Source: Reticulascus tulasneorum (lineage: Eukaryota > Ascomycota > Sordariomycetes > Glomerellales > Reticulascaceae). From it: a stretch of 64,000 nucleotides of DNA. Of the stretch, positions 21,412-32,409 are shown piece by piece (position 1 is the stretch's first letter; every line of letters starts with the position of its first letter). Below the pieces are notes generated by a model. It was given only the letters and a program-made list of their open reading frames with translations, was not told the DNA's origin and searched no databases. Where the stretch lies: contig LSAX01000002.1 of the NCBI GenBank assembly GCA_001557505.1, positions 3,162,001-3,226,000 on the forward strand, written 5' to 3'. Both the position numbers and the translations under genes were made by a program.

Positions 21412-22799
21412 ACGAAGCTGTGTCACTCGACGATGGGAACGCCAACTAAGAGGCGCGTACAACTGAGTACTATATAGGACGGGACAAATAACCATTGGAG
21501 GGCGGCAGGCAGTCCTCGTTCATGTGCTAGACCATATACAAACACATAATCCATCAAGTTACCCTGACTCGGGGAGCTGTCTCGGATGTCTGATGAAGGA
21601 GAAGAGTCGGTGAGTTTCGCCATGCAGCGTTGGAAGTTTGGCGAGTTCCGGGTACGGAGTCTCAAGAAACGTCAAGCGTCACACTGTCCATTATTCCGAC
21701 TAAGGTAGAGCTGGGCCAAATTGAAGAGACACGGCAAACCCTAAAGTCGTCATTGAGGGACTAAGCAGTCAGTGGGCGAGCCAACCAGAAAAGTGTGCAT
21801 CTGCAGGTAGGTAGGTCTCATGGGTAATAAAAATTTTCTCCCCCCGGGGTGCTAACGTACGTCCTCCTGGAGCTGCGGTTCGCCCACACACACACACCCC
21901 TCCAGCCCGTCTGCCCAGGGGACCAACTAGTACCTTTTTACTACTACCTCACATGGCCGGTATTCGTCCGTAGTTGCGGATCTTCGATCTAGGGGTGTGC
22001 AAGGAAGAGGGTAGTTGGTGTAGGGCGGTAAATGGGTGCAGGGCCTTGTTTTGGTGGGCCAATTGAAGATCCTTTAATACATCCATACATACATACGTAC
22101 CTACGTATTTGCGTGCCGAATGAACGAACTAAGCAGTAATTTTGAGAAGTGCGTGCTACTAGTTAGCGGGCCGAGACTTGGTCGAGTTGTAAGGCGGGCA
22201 GAGAGTCATTCATCCCTAGGGTAAGGTAGGTAGTTATGAGTGCAGTGCCCCGCGAAATAACGACATCGGCGGCGGTGTGCGGCATGTAAAAGTTATATGT
22301 GATCGGGGGAAGAACGTGTACCTCGCGGGGCCAACTCACCAAACCTGGCCAGTAGCCAATGCATGTATGGCAAAATGGAAGTTAACTTAGCTTTCCTCCA
22401 GGTTACTTTTCAGGTCTCGTGTAAGAGAGAGAGAGCTGAGCGCGCATTCGGGATTGGGTGTCGCTAAATCACAAGCCACAGAGGGGGCGGGCATAGGTAG
22501 GTAGCTGACGGAGGGGGCCCGATTCTTCCCCCACCAGACTTTGAAATTTTCTCTGAGGGGTCCAATGACAAGCTATTTTTTTTCCACATCATTTTTCTGC
22601 CCGAGTCCCACATTCTCTCAACCGACACAAACTTTCTGCTCCTCTCTCCCAAAGAAACTTGTACTGACTCCGTTTCGCCATCCAATCCGTACAGACTGAA
22701 CAAACTGACTCTCTTCCTTCTTCCTTTTCCTCAGGCCCTGCATCCAAAACCTCTTCTCCCTTCTTCTTCTATTGATTTACCCCCTCGACAGCTGCCCTT
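21412..22799. other. Intergenic region and CPA1 promoter/leader
   Basis: Runs of AGGTAGGT and TACGTAC type occur here, and a CA microsatellite near 21888. From about 22560 to 22799 the strand is C/T-rich, typical of a fungal promoter-proximal leader. No gene was found before the attenuator uORF. Confidence 0.5.
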
Positions 22800-23205
22800 A
22801 TGACCGGGCGCCCGTCAGTCTTCACTTCTCAGGTACGTCGCGCGTTTGCTGGTTCCCTTATCTTGTGAGGTCACCACCATACACACTCTCTCTCTCTTCC
22901 GCTGTGTATGGGGAGCCTACCCCGCCATACCCAAAAACCCGTTCCGGCTCCCTTTACTGCCATTCCACCCCCCCCAGGGAGGCCATTGTGGTCTTCCCAC
23001 GCTTTTAATTGTTCTTCAATTGCTTCTTTCCTCTTATCAATTGGGTGTTTGTCATTTTGCTGCTAACTGTCTATCAATAGGATTATCTATCAGGTCCGTT
23101 GCTACGCCCCCTATCTCGGTTGACTCACCGCCATTGTTGTGTAGAGTAACCCCAGCTAACCACCAAGATAACGCAGACCACTTGTGGAGGTCTATGTCCG
23201 CATAA
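22800..23205 (+). promoter_or_regulatory. Arginine attenuator peptide uORF, spliced from three exons
   Basis: Exons 22800-22832, 23081-23093 and 23177-23205 join to encode a 24-residue peptide. The first exon reads MTGRPSVFTSQ, the 13-nt second exon gives DYLS plus one base, and the third gives DHLWRSMSA and the stop. This matches the arginine attenuator peptide known from the leaders of fungal CPS small-subunit genes, which stalls the ribosome at its own stop codon when arginine is high. Asp-12, required for stalling in the Neurospora peptide, is present. The introns are 248 and 83 nt, and the first has a GCTAAC branch site near 23062. The CPA1 start codon lies 69 nt past the stop. Confidence 0.93.
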
Positions 23206-23274
23206 GGATCTTTATTCAGAACAAATAAGATCTTCAAACTCTATCACCCACGTCCGCTGCGCAAAAGGAACATA

Positions 23275-24770
23275 ATGTTTTCACGATTGGTGGTTAAGCA
23301 CACCGTGCCTGCGGCCAGGGGTGCCGCTGGGCTGAACGCCAGGCTTGGTGTCCAGGTTCGATTTCTGTCCAAGCAGACACTTTCTGGGGGCAGCAAGGGC
23401 AGAAAGATGCCGGTGCACCAATCTCGTGCCACCGCTCCTGTCAACGACCTCGACGCAACACTGACCATCCGAGTACGTTCCCTCCACTGACCTGTGTCAT
23501 TGGCAATCCCGTAACCTAACACGATTTGCAGGATGGCCCAGTGTTCTCTGGCAAAGCCTTCGGTGCAAACGCCAACATCTCGGGAGAAGCAGTCTTCACG
23601 ACCTCTCTCGTCGGATATCCCGAATCCATGACCGATCCCTCCTACCGCGGCCAGATTCTGGTCTTCACACAGCCCCTGATTGGCAACTACGGTGTACCCT
23701 CGAACGAACTTGACCAGTGGAAGCTCCTCAAATACTTCGAGTCCCCTCATATCCAATGCGCTGGTGTCGTCGTGGCGGATGTGGCTGAGAGATACAGCCA
23801 TTGGACTGCCGTGGAGAGCCTGGGCGAGTGGTGTGCCCGGGAGGGTGTTCCCGCCATTTCAGGAGTGGACACACGAGCCATCGTCACCCACCTCCGAGAG
23901 CAGGGTTCTTCCCTTGCCAGGATCTCCATTGGTGACGAGTACGATGCAGATGAGGATGAGGGCTTCGTCGATCCTGGCCAAATCAACCTGGTCAAGCGTG
24001 TGAGCACCAAGGCACCGTTCGTTGTCGAGTCGCCAGGAGCCAACCTGCACGTTGCCCTGATTGACTGCGGTGTTAAGGAGAACATCATGCGAAGCCTGGT
24101 CAGCCGTGGCGCGTCTGTCACGGTCTTCCCGTACAACTACCCCATCCACAAGGTTGCCTCCAACTTCGATGGTGTCTTCATCTCCAACGGCCCCGGTGAC
24201 CCGACCCATTGCCAAGAGACTATCTACAACCTTGGCCGGCTGATGGAGACGTCGTCGGTCCCGGTCATGGGTATCTGCCTCGGACACCAGCTTCTCGCCT
24301 TGGCTGTCGGTGCCAGGACCATCAAGCTGAAGTATGGCAACCGGGCGCATAACATTCCGGCTCTCGACGTCACCACTGGCAAATGCCACATTACCAGCCA
24401 GAACCACGGTTACGCTGTTGATGCCAGCACCCTGCCAAGCGACTTCAAGGAGTACTTCGTCAACTTGAATGACGGCAGTAATGAGGGTAAGTTGATTCCT
24501 ATGCATGGTCTCTCCGGGGAAATTGCTCTAACAAGTTGATCAGGTATGCTGCACAAGACTCGCCCTATTTTCTCGACCCAGTTCCACCCTGAGGCCAAGG
24601 GTGGCCCAATGGATAGTTCTTACCTTTTTGACAAGTATATCCAGAACGTGCAGATGTTCAAGGACAGCGAGAAGGTGTACAAGGATAACCGCCCCAGCCA
24701 GCTCATGCTGGACATCCTCAGCAGGGAGCGTGTTGGCGTTGAGCCAGTTAGCCTCGCAACGGCCGCTTAG
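23275..24770 (+). CDS. CPA1: Carbamoyl-phosphate synthase, arginine-specific, small subunit
   Basis: Three exons: 23275-23472, 23532-24486, 24544-24770, giving 459 residues. It is the glutaminase subunit that supplies ammonia for carbamoyl phosphate in arginine synthesis. The Arg-rich, acid-free N-terminus (about residues 1-35) is a likely mitochondrial presequence. The small-subunit domain covers about 66-205 ([33 protein letters not shown]). The class I glutamine amidotransferase domain follows, with nucleophile C315 in GICLGHQ and partners H399 and E401 in FHPEA. Arginine should repress it translationally through the attenuator uORF just upstream. It is the orthologue of Neurospora arg-2. 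Confidence 0.96.
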
Positions 24771-25400
24771 AGCTCCGTTTGCCTTCCGTTCTTGTTTGGT
24801 CGTGGGTTGGCACTGGGGGGGCTGGGACAGAGATTTGGTGCGATTTTATGGGGGCTTCATGGGATTTTATCGTTCCTTCAATATAGTAGGGGCAACTAAA
24901 ATGAAATTATTTAGGCGTTCAGCGAGAATGTCCGGCTTTAATCAATCCGAGTTTCTGCTCTCCGTGATGTTAATTCAGTAAAATTCAAGAATGTAGTCCT
25001 AGTGCCGACCCCGGGGGATACATACCACCTCCGCCCTCACGACTCGCCCCGCTCCCGGGCCTTGGACCCCTGAGTGTAGGTAAAACCCTCCCCGGAATAG
25101 GCTGCCCTGCCGAAAAGAGCCAAGTCGGCCGTAACCAGCTTCTTCCAGGAACCTGTGAGCCAGTGCAGAAGAATGCAATTGACTGCCTAGAGGCAGGGGT
25201 TGTTGGTGCCAAAAATGTAACTTTTCAGGTAGCCCAGGGCCTTTTTCAGCTTGGGATTTCCGAATTGGAACACCGTAGCTTGATATATACGGTAACGGCA
25301 AGGTATGCTGCTTTCCGTCCAACTCCGAATCTTCCACCCCGTCACGGTTCACGTTTCTGGCCTTTCTACTACTTCGTAGTCCACTTGTGCCGCGACAACA
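24771..25400. other. Intergenic region
   Basis: This holds the CPA1 3' UTR and the promoter of the F-box-like gene. No other gene is supported. Confidence 0.5.
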
Positions 25401-26887
25401 ATGACTAGCATTCTCTCCTGTCCGCCTGAGATTACGGTCCAGATCCTCCTCTGCGCCAATGAGCTTTCCTCGGTCGTGTCTCTCGTTTCCACATGCAGGC
25501 AGCTGTATTCGGTATGGCAAGCGAACGCGCCCATGGTCATCTGGACCGTGGGGCAGAGATGCATACCGGCCTTCGACGACGCTCTGATGGCGGTCCGTAG
25601 GCCCCCTGAACCCATATCCCTCATCCTCTCCTCATCAGATGCTTTGGATGCTTACGCTTTCACTAGGTTCGGGCTACAAATGCAGTTCGGCCGGCGTTTG
25701 AGGCCGGCGAGCTCACGCCTGATGTTGGTCCAATCGAGCTGCTCAGCGGGGTTTCTCGTTTACCGACGCCGGTTGAGCTCAAGCAGGTTATGGATATTCA
25801 GCACCTCGCGAGATGCCTCCAGCACATGTTCTTCTACCACCGTCACGACGGGCGCAGTGACCAGGCTGGCCTATTCTGCTCACAGCCACCATCAGAATAT
25901 TTTCAATACTTGCTGCAGGATGGACACGCTTCACAAGACCAGCTCCTGAGAAAATGGGAGGAGCGCTTTCGACGTGCTACGTACAGGCTGTTCCTTGCGG
26001 GAGCCGTGCTCTCTCGAGCTTACAACGAGCCATTTTTCCTACATCCTGAGTATACTAAAACAAAAGTCTCTACCTGTTTCATGGCTGGAGAATGGGACTA
26101 CCTCAGGAAGTTCGCGATATACCATAACGCGCCAAACCTAGGGAATGGGGGCGCCGGGAAAGAGGGGCCTGGTTTCGAGCCTCTGTCAAGTTGGATAGTG
26201 GACACCGCAAAGAGAGAAGCGGTTAGGCGGGCATTTATTCCTTACTGGAAAACACAGGCCTTTCTGCAAGAAACCGACGAGATAATTGACGAGGATGAGG
26301 AGGTGGCCAGATCGCGAGATGACGCGGACGTGTTCGCGGAATGGGAGATCATGACTATGGTGATCGCCTACGAGCTTACGGATATCAAGTTCTCTTCCTC
26401 TCAGCTGTATAACAGATGGCCGGCCGACTTACTAGACCGGGCACGTAAGATACGAGTCGTTAGGTTCGGCGTTTTCAAGCTCGAGGAAATTACCATGCCG
26501 GCGCGCGTTGAGGACACCGTAAACATCTGGCTCTCTCCCGCCCCGATCCCTCTTCCGCTGGCGCAGCTCCCGCAGGAAGCAGGATCTGCCACACGCGGGC
26601 CTGTCACGGGGACCGAGCCGTACTCGTGGGACGTCAGGTCACTCCTGCAGCGCTTGCCTCTGCCGCCAGACCACTACGAGTGGGCTCCTGGCCCTCACAC
26701 GCCGCTCCAGTTCTTCGCGTACACGCTTCGGAAACACCTGCGTTTGCGTTTCTCGGATATGGATGCAACTTGGGCAAGTTCCACTTATCACGAAGTCGTG
26801 GGTGATGCAACCGTATTTATCGAGACGGTCGACGGGCACCAGGAATACAACTGGTCGCTCCATAGGTCGCTCACCGAACCGATCTAG
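25401..26887 (+). CDS. F-box-like protein of unknown target
   Basis: Two exons, best fit 25401-25592 and 25667-26887, giving about 470 residues. The alternative 25597/25685 splice also keeps frame and changes only a few residues. The N-terminus (LSCPPEITVQILLCANELSSVVSLVSTCRQLYSVW, residues 5-40, seen in two parts) has the Leu-Pro-Ile-Leu and Leu-x3-Cys-Arg pattern of an F-box, which binds Skp1 in SCF ubiquitin ligases. The rest is an alpha-helical, domain-poor region common in large fungal F-box families. The substrate cannot be guessed. The intron donor GTCCGT is unusual, so the border needs transcript support. Confidence 0.75.
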
Positions 26888-27955
26888 CCAACCGCGCTGC
26901 TGCTTAGAGGCGAACCCACACGAGGACATCATGCAGTGCGGAGGGCGTAATCGCAGCTCGGATACAGGTTGCTCAAAAACGTAGAGACCCGAGTATTTCA
27001 AGCCCGCAATCAGTGGAGCTGATAGATTGAGCTGTCGTCTGCGTGCCTTGGCGGGATGAGGCAGTTGGGCTGGGTGGTGTGAAGACAATCTGCACAGAAC
27101 GCAGAATGGGGGTTTCCACGGATCGCGTGCCAGAAAGAGCTATATTTGATCATGACTGTGCCGGGCTTCCCAATTGGATGTGGTGCCCATATTTAAGGAG
27201 GCCGAGAGGCAGAGGGGTTCAAGGGGACAAGGGGGGCGAACTCTGGTGAGGGAAGGAGTGGAGGAGGGTGTTTGTCGAGGAGACAGGCAGTTGCGGAAAG
27301 TAATAAAACCCACTAACAAGGACTGGGCAGGGGAGGAGCAGCTCGTTGCTGGTAATATGGACGTTGTGCGAGTATGCTGCTTGCGTATCAGCGCCGCATT
27401 TGAATACAAAATAGACAGCGCGTGAACGACTGTTGACCACAGCTGTGAGACAGATTTCGATACCAAATAGATACTTCCCGGGGGGCAGACTCTTTCTGAG
27501 AGCAAGCAAGTCATACTCCCTTTGAAGGTTATTTGGTGCACCATGTCACGCGGAGCACAGAAGCCGATTGTACCAGTTCTCGTATTGAATACTCTACATC
27601 AAGGAACAAGACGGTTGACAAATGCCACTGCAGTAGCCTTGGTATCAAACCTTCTAATGGAGAGAAGGCCTCGGCAACAATCCAGAACCCCTCGGGTTTC
27701 ACCGTGCCTTCCACATTCCATATTCCGATGATTTTCTTTTGCTCGTCCAGCCCAAATCCGCAAACGCCGGTTGTCCTGTGACCGGTATGTCAATGGCCAT
27801 GCTTTTATCCACTGCCTATGCCTTTTTTTTTCTTCGTCATCTGGTCTTGCTATCGTTCCACTGTATTCGTACATGAGCCAATATCACTTCATTTCCAACG
27901 CTACAGAGTACCCTCTCCCCAACAGGGCGAACAATAGCGCTCGAAATCGGGACGG
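26888..27955. other. Convergent intergenic region
   Basis: Short overlapping open frames on both strands show no domain and no credible start context. It should contain the two 3' UTRs. Confidence 0.5.
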
Positions 27956-30064
27956 CTAGTATCGCCGGTCTCTATACGAGTCGCGACCACCTCGGTTATT
28001 ATTGTAGCGAGCTCTGCCGTTATTGTAGCCCGAGCGACGGTCATCGTCGAAGCGATGGCGGGGACCGTCGCGATCTCCTTCTCTGTAAGGGCCACCATCA
28101 TTGATACCGGGCAAGTAACGATCGCTCAATGGTCGCGAGCGTGGAGGGCCGCCGCCGCGAGGAGGACCACGCGGTGGGAGCCGGGAAGGCGGCAGCTGGC
28201 GCGATGGTGGAGCACCGCCGGTCATCTGACGACGACGCTCGGCTTCGCGATGCGGTGGGCGAATTCCAATGAAGACTTCTTGGCCTCGATCCACGAAAGC
28301 ATCGCCTTGCTCGAAAGTGTAGCGGTTGATCTCGTGCTCTGCTCCCATGTCACGGGTGACGTCTTGGGTGTAGAAGGATTTCATAGCAGCCAGTCTTTTT
28401 TGCGCAAGTTCTTCGGACACCGTCTGGAATGTCACGGGCGGACCTGCGCGGGTAGTCTGGAGAGGGCCGCCTGGGAAGTCCGGGATGTGACGCGCGGCTC
28501 TTGGCCATGGAGCCCGCTGATCACCTCTAGGGGCTGATGGGGGGCCTTCCATTCCGCGCGGGGCACGAGGTCCCGGATTTCGAGGCCCTAGAGGGATCGC
28601 GTTGACATCCTTGAAAGGCGGAGGAGAAGCTCTCCGGGATGCAACTGGGGCCGGGCCCGGGGCCGATGATGGCACCCCTCCCACGCCGCCCCCGCCGGAG
28701 TCTAGATGAGCAACCATATTGCCATCGTGATCCTGCTCATACACGACCTCCCACCTCGGTCCTGATCGGCCGCCACCTTGCGACTCCTCCGTCTCAATCC
28801 AGTCGCGAACCTTTTCCGGAGGCACAAAGTCGACCCACAAGGCTTTTCGATTGCGCTCGTCCGGCCAGACGGTGTCGTGCAGGGCGGTGCGGACTCGCGA
28901 GGCGGCCGAGATGGTCCTGAAGGTCACGAATGCGTGGGTGCGAATCTGGTCGAGGTAAAAGTCCTTAATATCCTCCTCGTCCGACTCCATGTTGGGGGGA
29001 GTGGCCAGCACGAGGAGATGAGCCTGCACCTCATTGGCACGAAGAGGTCTCATAAAATTCTTGATGTAGAGAGCTGAAGTTGCAGGGTGCATGGCCGGGG
29101 CGACATCTCGTTCGTAGTCCATATGGTAGTTATCGTTGGCGGCGACAGGTTTGGAGTATGTTTGCTGGTGAGTTTCGGATGGTTGGAAATCCTCTAGCGT
29201 TTTGTGAGATGGTTCTTTGGCATCTTCATAGTCCTCAGGTATCGGGGCCGCGTCGGCCTTCTCTTCGACTGCTTTGTCGCTGGAAAGTTCTCTGCCTTTC
29301 TCGGGCGAAATAGGCATCTTCTCCTTCACGTCCTCCATTGCAGTATCGCCATTTCCACCGTCATTGTCCATCTTCTCCCCATTCTCGGTAAGTGGATGGT
29401 CCAACGAATCCGACAGCTGAATGTCGCCATTCTGTTCTCCCTTATCTATTCTGACGCGCTTGCGTGTGATGGTGTCCGCAGACGGAATTGGGCTAGCAGA
29501 ACGACGCTTGCGCTTCTGCATATCCTGCAACAGCTCTAAGGGTTCCGGCGGCGTAGCTGGTTCTGTGATAGAAGCGCTGTGCTCGGGTTGAAAATCCGTC
29601 GCGACTCCAATATCCAACGCAGTAGTAGCCACCGCTGGCTCATTTGTCACTTGTGGTTCTGGTGCTAGCTCGGCAGCGGCAGTGGCAGCGGCGACTGGAG
29701 GATCGGGTGAACGTTCGGGCTCGGAGCCGGGTGTCAGAGTAGAACTACCAGCCGCAAAGGGCTCTACACTGGTGGGCTGAACAGGAGCATCTGTAACGTC
29801 TGCTGCAGTACCTGACTGTCCCACCTCTGCATGTACCAGGTCAGGTTCCGGCCGCGGTTCGGATTCCGATTCTGGTTCTGGGTCGAGTTCTTGCGGGGGT
29901 TCGGTGGTTCCTTCCTCCTGAATTTCTGCTTGCGCCGGCTCAGGATTTGCCTCGGCGTCGGCGAGGCGCTCGACAAGGGCTTGCTTTAGGCCGACCTGCG
30001 ATAGGCCGCGCGCCTTGAGTTCGGCCTTGAGGTCGACCACCTTCAGTTTGTTCCAGTCGGTCAT
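27956..30064 (-). CDS. SAP-domain protein with Acinus-like RRM and RGG tail
   Basis: This is a single open frame of 702 residues starting at the ATG at 30064. A SAP DNA/RNA-binding motif covers residues 5-35 (LKVVDLKAELKARGL). A long Glu/Pro-rich acidic region follows, with a basic nuclear-localisation-like patch near 184-205 (KRKRRSASP). An RRM-like domain spans about 331-420 (ALYIKNFMRPL, THAFVTFRTISAASRVRTAL, KALWVDFVPPEK). After a Gly/Pro-rich part comes a conserved block near 560-620 and an Arg/Gly/Tyr-rich tail to the end. The order SAP, RRM, C-terminal motif and RG-rich tail is that of Acinus, the scaffold of the ASAP/PSAP exon-junction accessory complex. The Acinus assignment is inference from architecture. 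Confidence 0.85.
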   Translation of the reverse strand: MTDWNKLKVVDLKAELKARGLSQVGLKQALVERLADAEANPEPAQAEIQEEGTTEPPQELDPEPESESEPRPEPDLVHAEVGQSGTAADVTDAPVQPTSVEPFAAGSSTLTPGSEPERSPDPPVAAATAAAELAPEPQVTNEPAVATTALDIGVATDFQPEHSASITEPATPPEPLELLQDMQKRKRRSASPIPSADTITRKRVRIDKGEQNGDIQLSDSLDHPLTENGEKMDNDGGNGDTAMEDVKEKMPISPEKGRELSSDKAVEEKADAAPIPEDYEDAKEPSHKTLEDFQPSETHQQTYSKPVAANDNYHMDYERDVAPAMHPATSALYIKNFMRPLRANEVQAHLLVLATPPNMESDEEDIKDFYLDQIRTHAFVTFRTISAASRVRTALHDTVWPDERNRKALWVDFVPPEKVRDWIETEESQGGGRSGPRWEVVYEQDHDGNMVAHLDSGGGGVGGVPSSAPGPAPVASRRASPPPFKDVNAIPLGPRNPGPRAPRGMEGPPSAPRGDQRAPWPRAARHIPDFPGGPLQTTRAGPPVTFQTVSEELAQKRLAAMKSFYTQDVTRDMGAEHEINRYTFEQGDAFVDRGQEVFIGIRPPHREAERRRQMTGGAPPSRQLPPSRLPPRGPPRGGGPPRSRPLSDRYLPGINDGGPYREGDRDGPRHRFDDDRRSGYNNGRARYNNNRGGRDSYRDRRY

Positions 30065-31115
30065 GGTGAATGGTGATGATTGGCCGGGTTCGGCTGCTGT
30101 CGCATGGCTCGTCTACGATCGTCGCATGAAACTGAAAGAGAAGACGGGCTCTCGGTACGATAAAGGTAATGTAATGCACCGAGCTAAGCGGCAGCCAGAG
30201 AGGATACTGGAAATAATGCACGGCAGGAATGTGTGTGCGGTAGGTAGGTGAAGCTTGTGTGACGGGGAGGTTTGCGACGTTCCGGCGCGTCGCGACCCGG
30301 AAAATTGGCCTAATTATGCAAACAGTGTATGGGACTGCAAGGGTTTGACCTTTTCTACGTAGTACAGCACTAGGTACCTAAGGTAGGTACGTAGTGGAGG
30401 ATGGGCTGCATCTCATCTGGCCCGTGCATTCCCGCCACCCTAGGGTAAGTCCCGCCATGCTTCTACCTGCATCTAGGAAGAATAGAAGGCCAAATGATAC
30501 ATCTTGTTGGATTCATGTCTGCCGGCTACAGTGTTCTAACGACTTCACCGTAGATATAAGCTATCCCTGGCACTCTCTGTATGCCCCCCGAGCCTCGTCC
30601 TGAACAGATTGCAGATAGGTCTCAGCAGCAAAATGCCGTCCCTTTAAGGCACCATGTGATGTCACAGCACCACGTGACAAGAGACATGACAGCAGCGAGT
30701 TCGAACTTTGCCTGAGATACAAGGCGCCAATTGACCTCCTTGTTTCATGTTTCATGAAGTTGGCAGGCAGAAAGCCCTCCCACTCGCCGGATCCGTCGAA
30801 CAATGCCCATTGGGCTGGACGATTGTGCCCTCTCCCAAAGCCTGAATGCGGCTATTCTTAAACCATTCCTATGTTTTGGTAGGCAGTTTAGAACTCTCCA
30901 GATCAATGAAGAAGCGGGAAATGCGACAAAGAAATGGCTTCCCCATCAGCTTCTCGCTCATGATCCCTTTAAAATGACGTGGGTGCTGTGAGGTAGAAGG
31001 CAACAAGCAACCGCGATCGCTCTTCGCACCTTCCAAATGCTCTCAATCACACGCCTATTTTCTTGCTGAGAACGAAATATCGACAGCCTCTAGGCTTCGT
31101 TGACTGCCCCACACA
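30065..31115. other. Divergent promoter region
   Basis: This is the shared upstream region of the SAP protein gene (-) and the unknown gene at 31116 (+). It includes a palindromic-looking cluster around 30370-30393 made of GGTACCTA and AGGTAGGTAC. No gene is supported. Confidence 0.5.
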
Positions 31116-32409
31116 ATGGATTACTTGTCCCCCCGCCGTTGGACAACGCCTTCGCCCGGCTTTTCATCTGGTTTGAAAGGTGGCTCAGTATCCAGCCCGA
31201 CGTCCGTCGGCTCCAGCAGAGACAGAGTTTTGACAGGCCGGGTCGCGAAGATATCGCCCAAAGACAAGAAGAAGGCCCAACATGAAGACGCCCTAGACGA
31301 GAGGGAAAGACAGTCCGAGCTGGAGCACTATGAGGAAATGGAGGCGGAGAAGGAGCTGTTTCCCGGCAGCAAAGGATGGGCTGAGGATGAGGAGCGGCTG
31401 TTTGAGATTTTGTTCATGAGGCAGTACAGCCCTCTGTTACCGGCACATTGGGACATGGATTTCCGCGGCATTCCCGTCCCAGATGTCCTGTTCGCAACAT
31501 CTCATGTTGACCAAGCCGTCATCTATGCCCACTCGGAACATGAGTTCAAAGGTAAGGGTCATGTACTCGGGAATATTGTCATACTATGTAAACTAACATG
31601 TCCAAGCCACAAGAGCGTTGATAAATCTGATTGAACTTACCACCAGTGTGCGCTGTCTCAGCCAGACAGGCCAGAGGGATAAGATACCAGCGCTTATCAA
31701 GAGAGAGCTCGAAGCATACAGCAGATGGGCTGCGCAGGATGGCGGGTATGAGCATCTTGATGTTGTTCCCAATCTCGTCATTGAGATAATCGACACTACT
31801 ATGACCAGCGAGGAGATTGAAGAGTTCATGAAGATGCGCTTAATTTCCCTAGCCTTAGTGCAGCGCCAGTTTTGGCGAATCGACGAGCCTCCATCGAACC
31901 TAAGCACCCTGCAGCTCCTTGGCCTACAGTCTCATAAAGAGAGTGCGCTACTTGACGCTATTGCGGAGAGACCAGTGGACGGCGATGTTGACGAACCAGA
32001 ACTCGAAAACCAAGTCGTGCTGGTTCCTACCAGCATTCAGTCAACCCCGAAGAAGAATGCGAAACAGCAGATTGGGGTGATCCTGGACAACACCAACGAA
32101 ATAAGTCCCAAGATCAAGCTGGATGATGAACAGACTCAGAAGGTGTGGTTCCAGCAGCAGCCTCCTGTTATATATGGGCTGTTCATCGTGCATGGCTCCG
32201 TTATGGTGCTGACACTCGATTCCGCCAAAGAAGGGGAAGACGCCTACGTCAGCTATCAAGTGGAAGTCGGCTTCAACAAGAGGAATCAGGGCGTCTGGAA
32301 TGCCATGACCATTGCGATAGTGGTATGTTTGGCAAGGGATGATATGATGTCTCGGAAGGATCAGTTTAAGGAGCTCGGTCCCGACACTGACAGTGACCCC
32401 GATGCTTGA
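31116..32409 (+). CDS. Protein of unknown function, likely conserved in fungi
   Basis: Two exons, 31116-31551 and 31607-32409, give 412 residues. The 55-nt intron has a CTAAC branch site and splits the Ala codon after EHEFK. I do not recognise a named domain. The N-terminal 45 residues are Ser/Pro-rich and basic. Next is a charged helix (HEDALDERERQSELEHYEEMEAEKE in part) and a hydrophobic-aromatic block (RLFEILFMRQYSPLLPAHW). The second half has helical segments and a beta-rich stretch (PPVIYGLFIVHGSVMVLTLDS, in part), and the tail is acidic. The spread of aromatic and charged residues and the clean intron argue for a real gene. A nuclear role is possible but unsupported. Confidence 0.8.

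Noticed and set aside
30690..30720. Possible tRNA T-arm (GAGTTCGAACTTTGC)
   Set aside because: No acceptor stem, A box or paired arms could be built around it.
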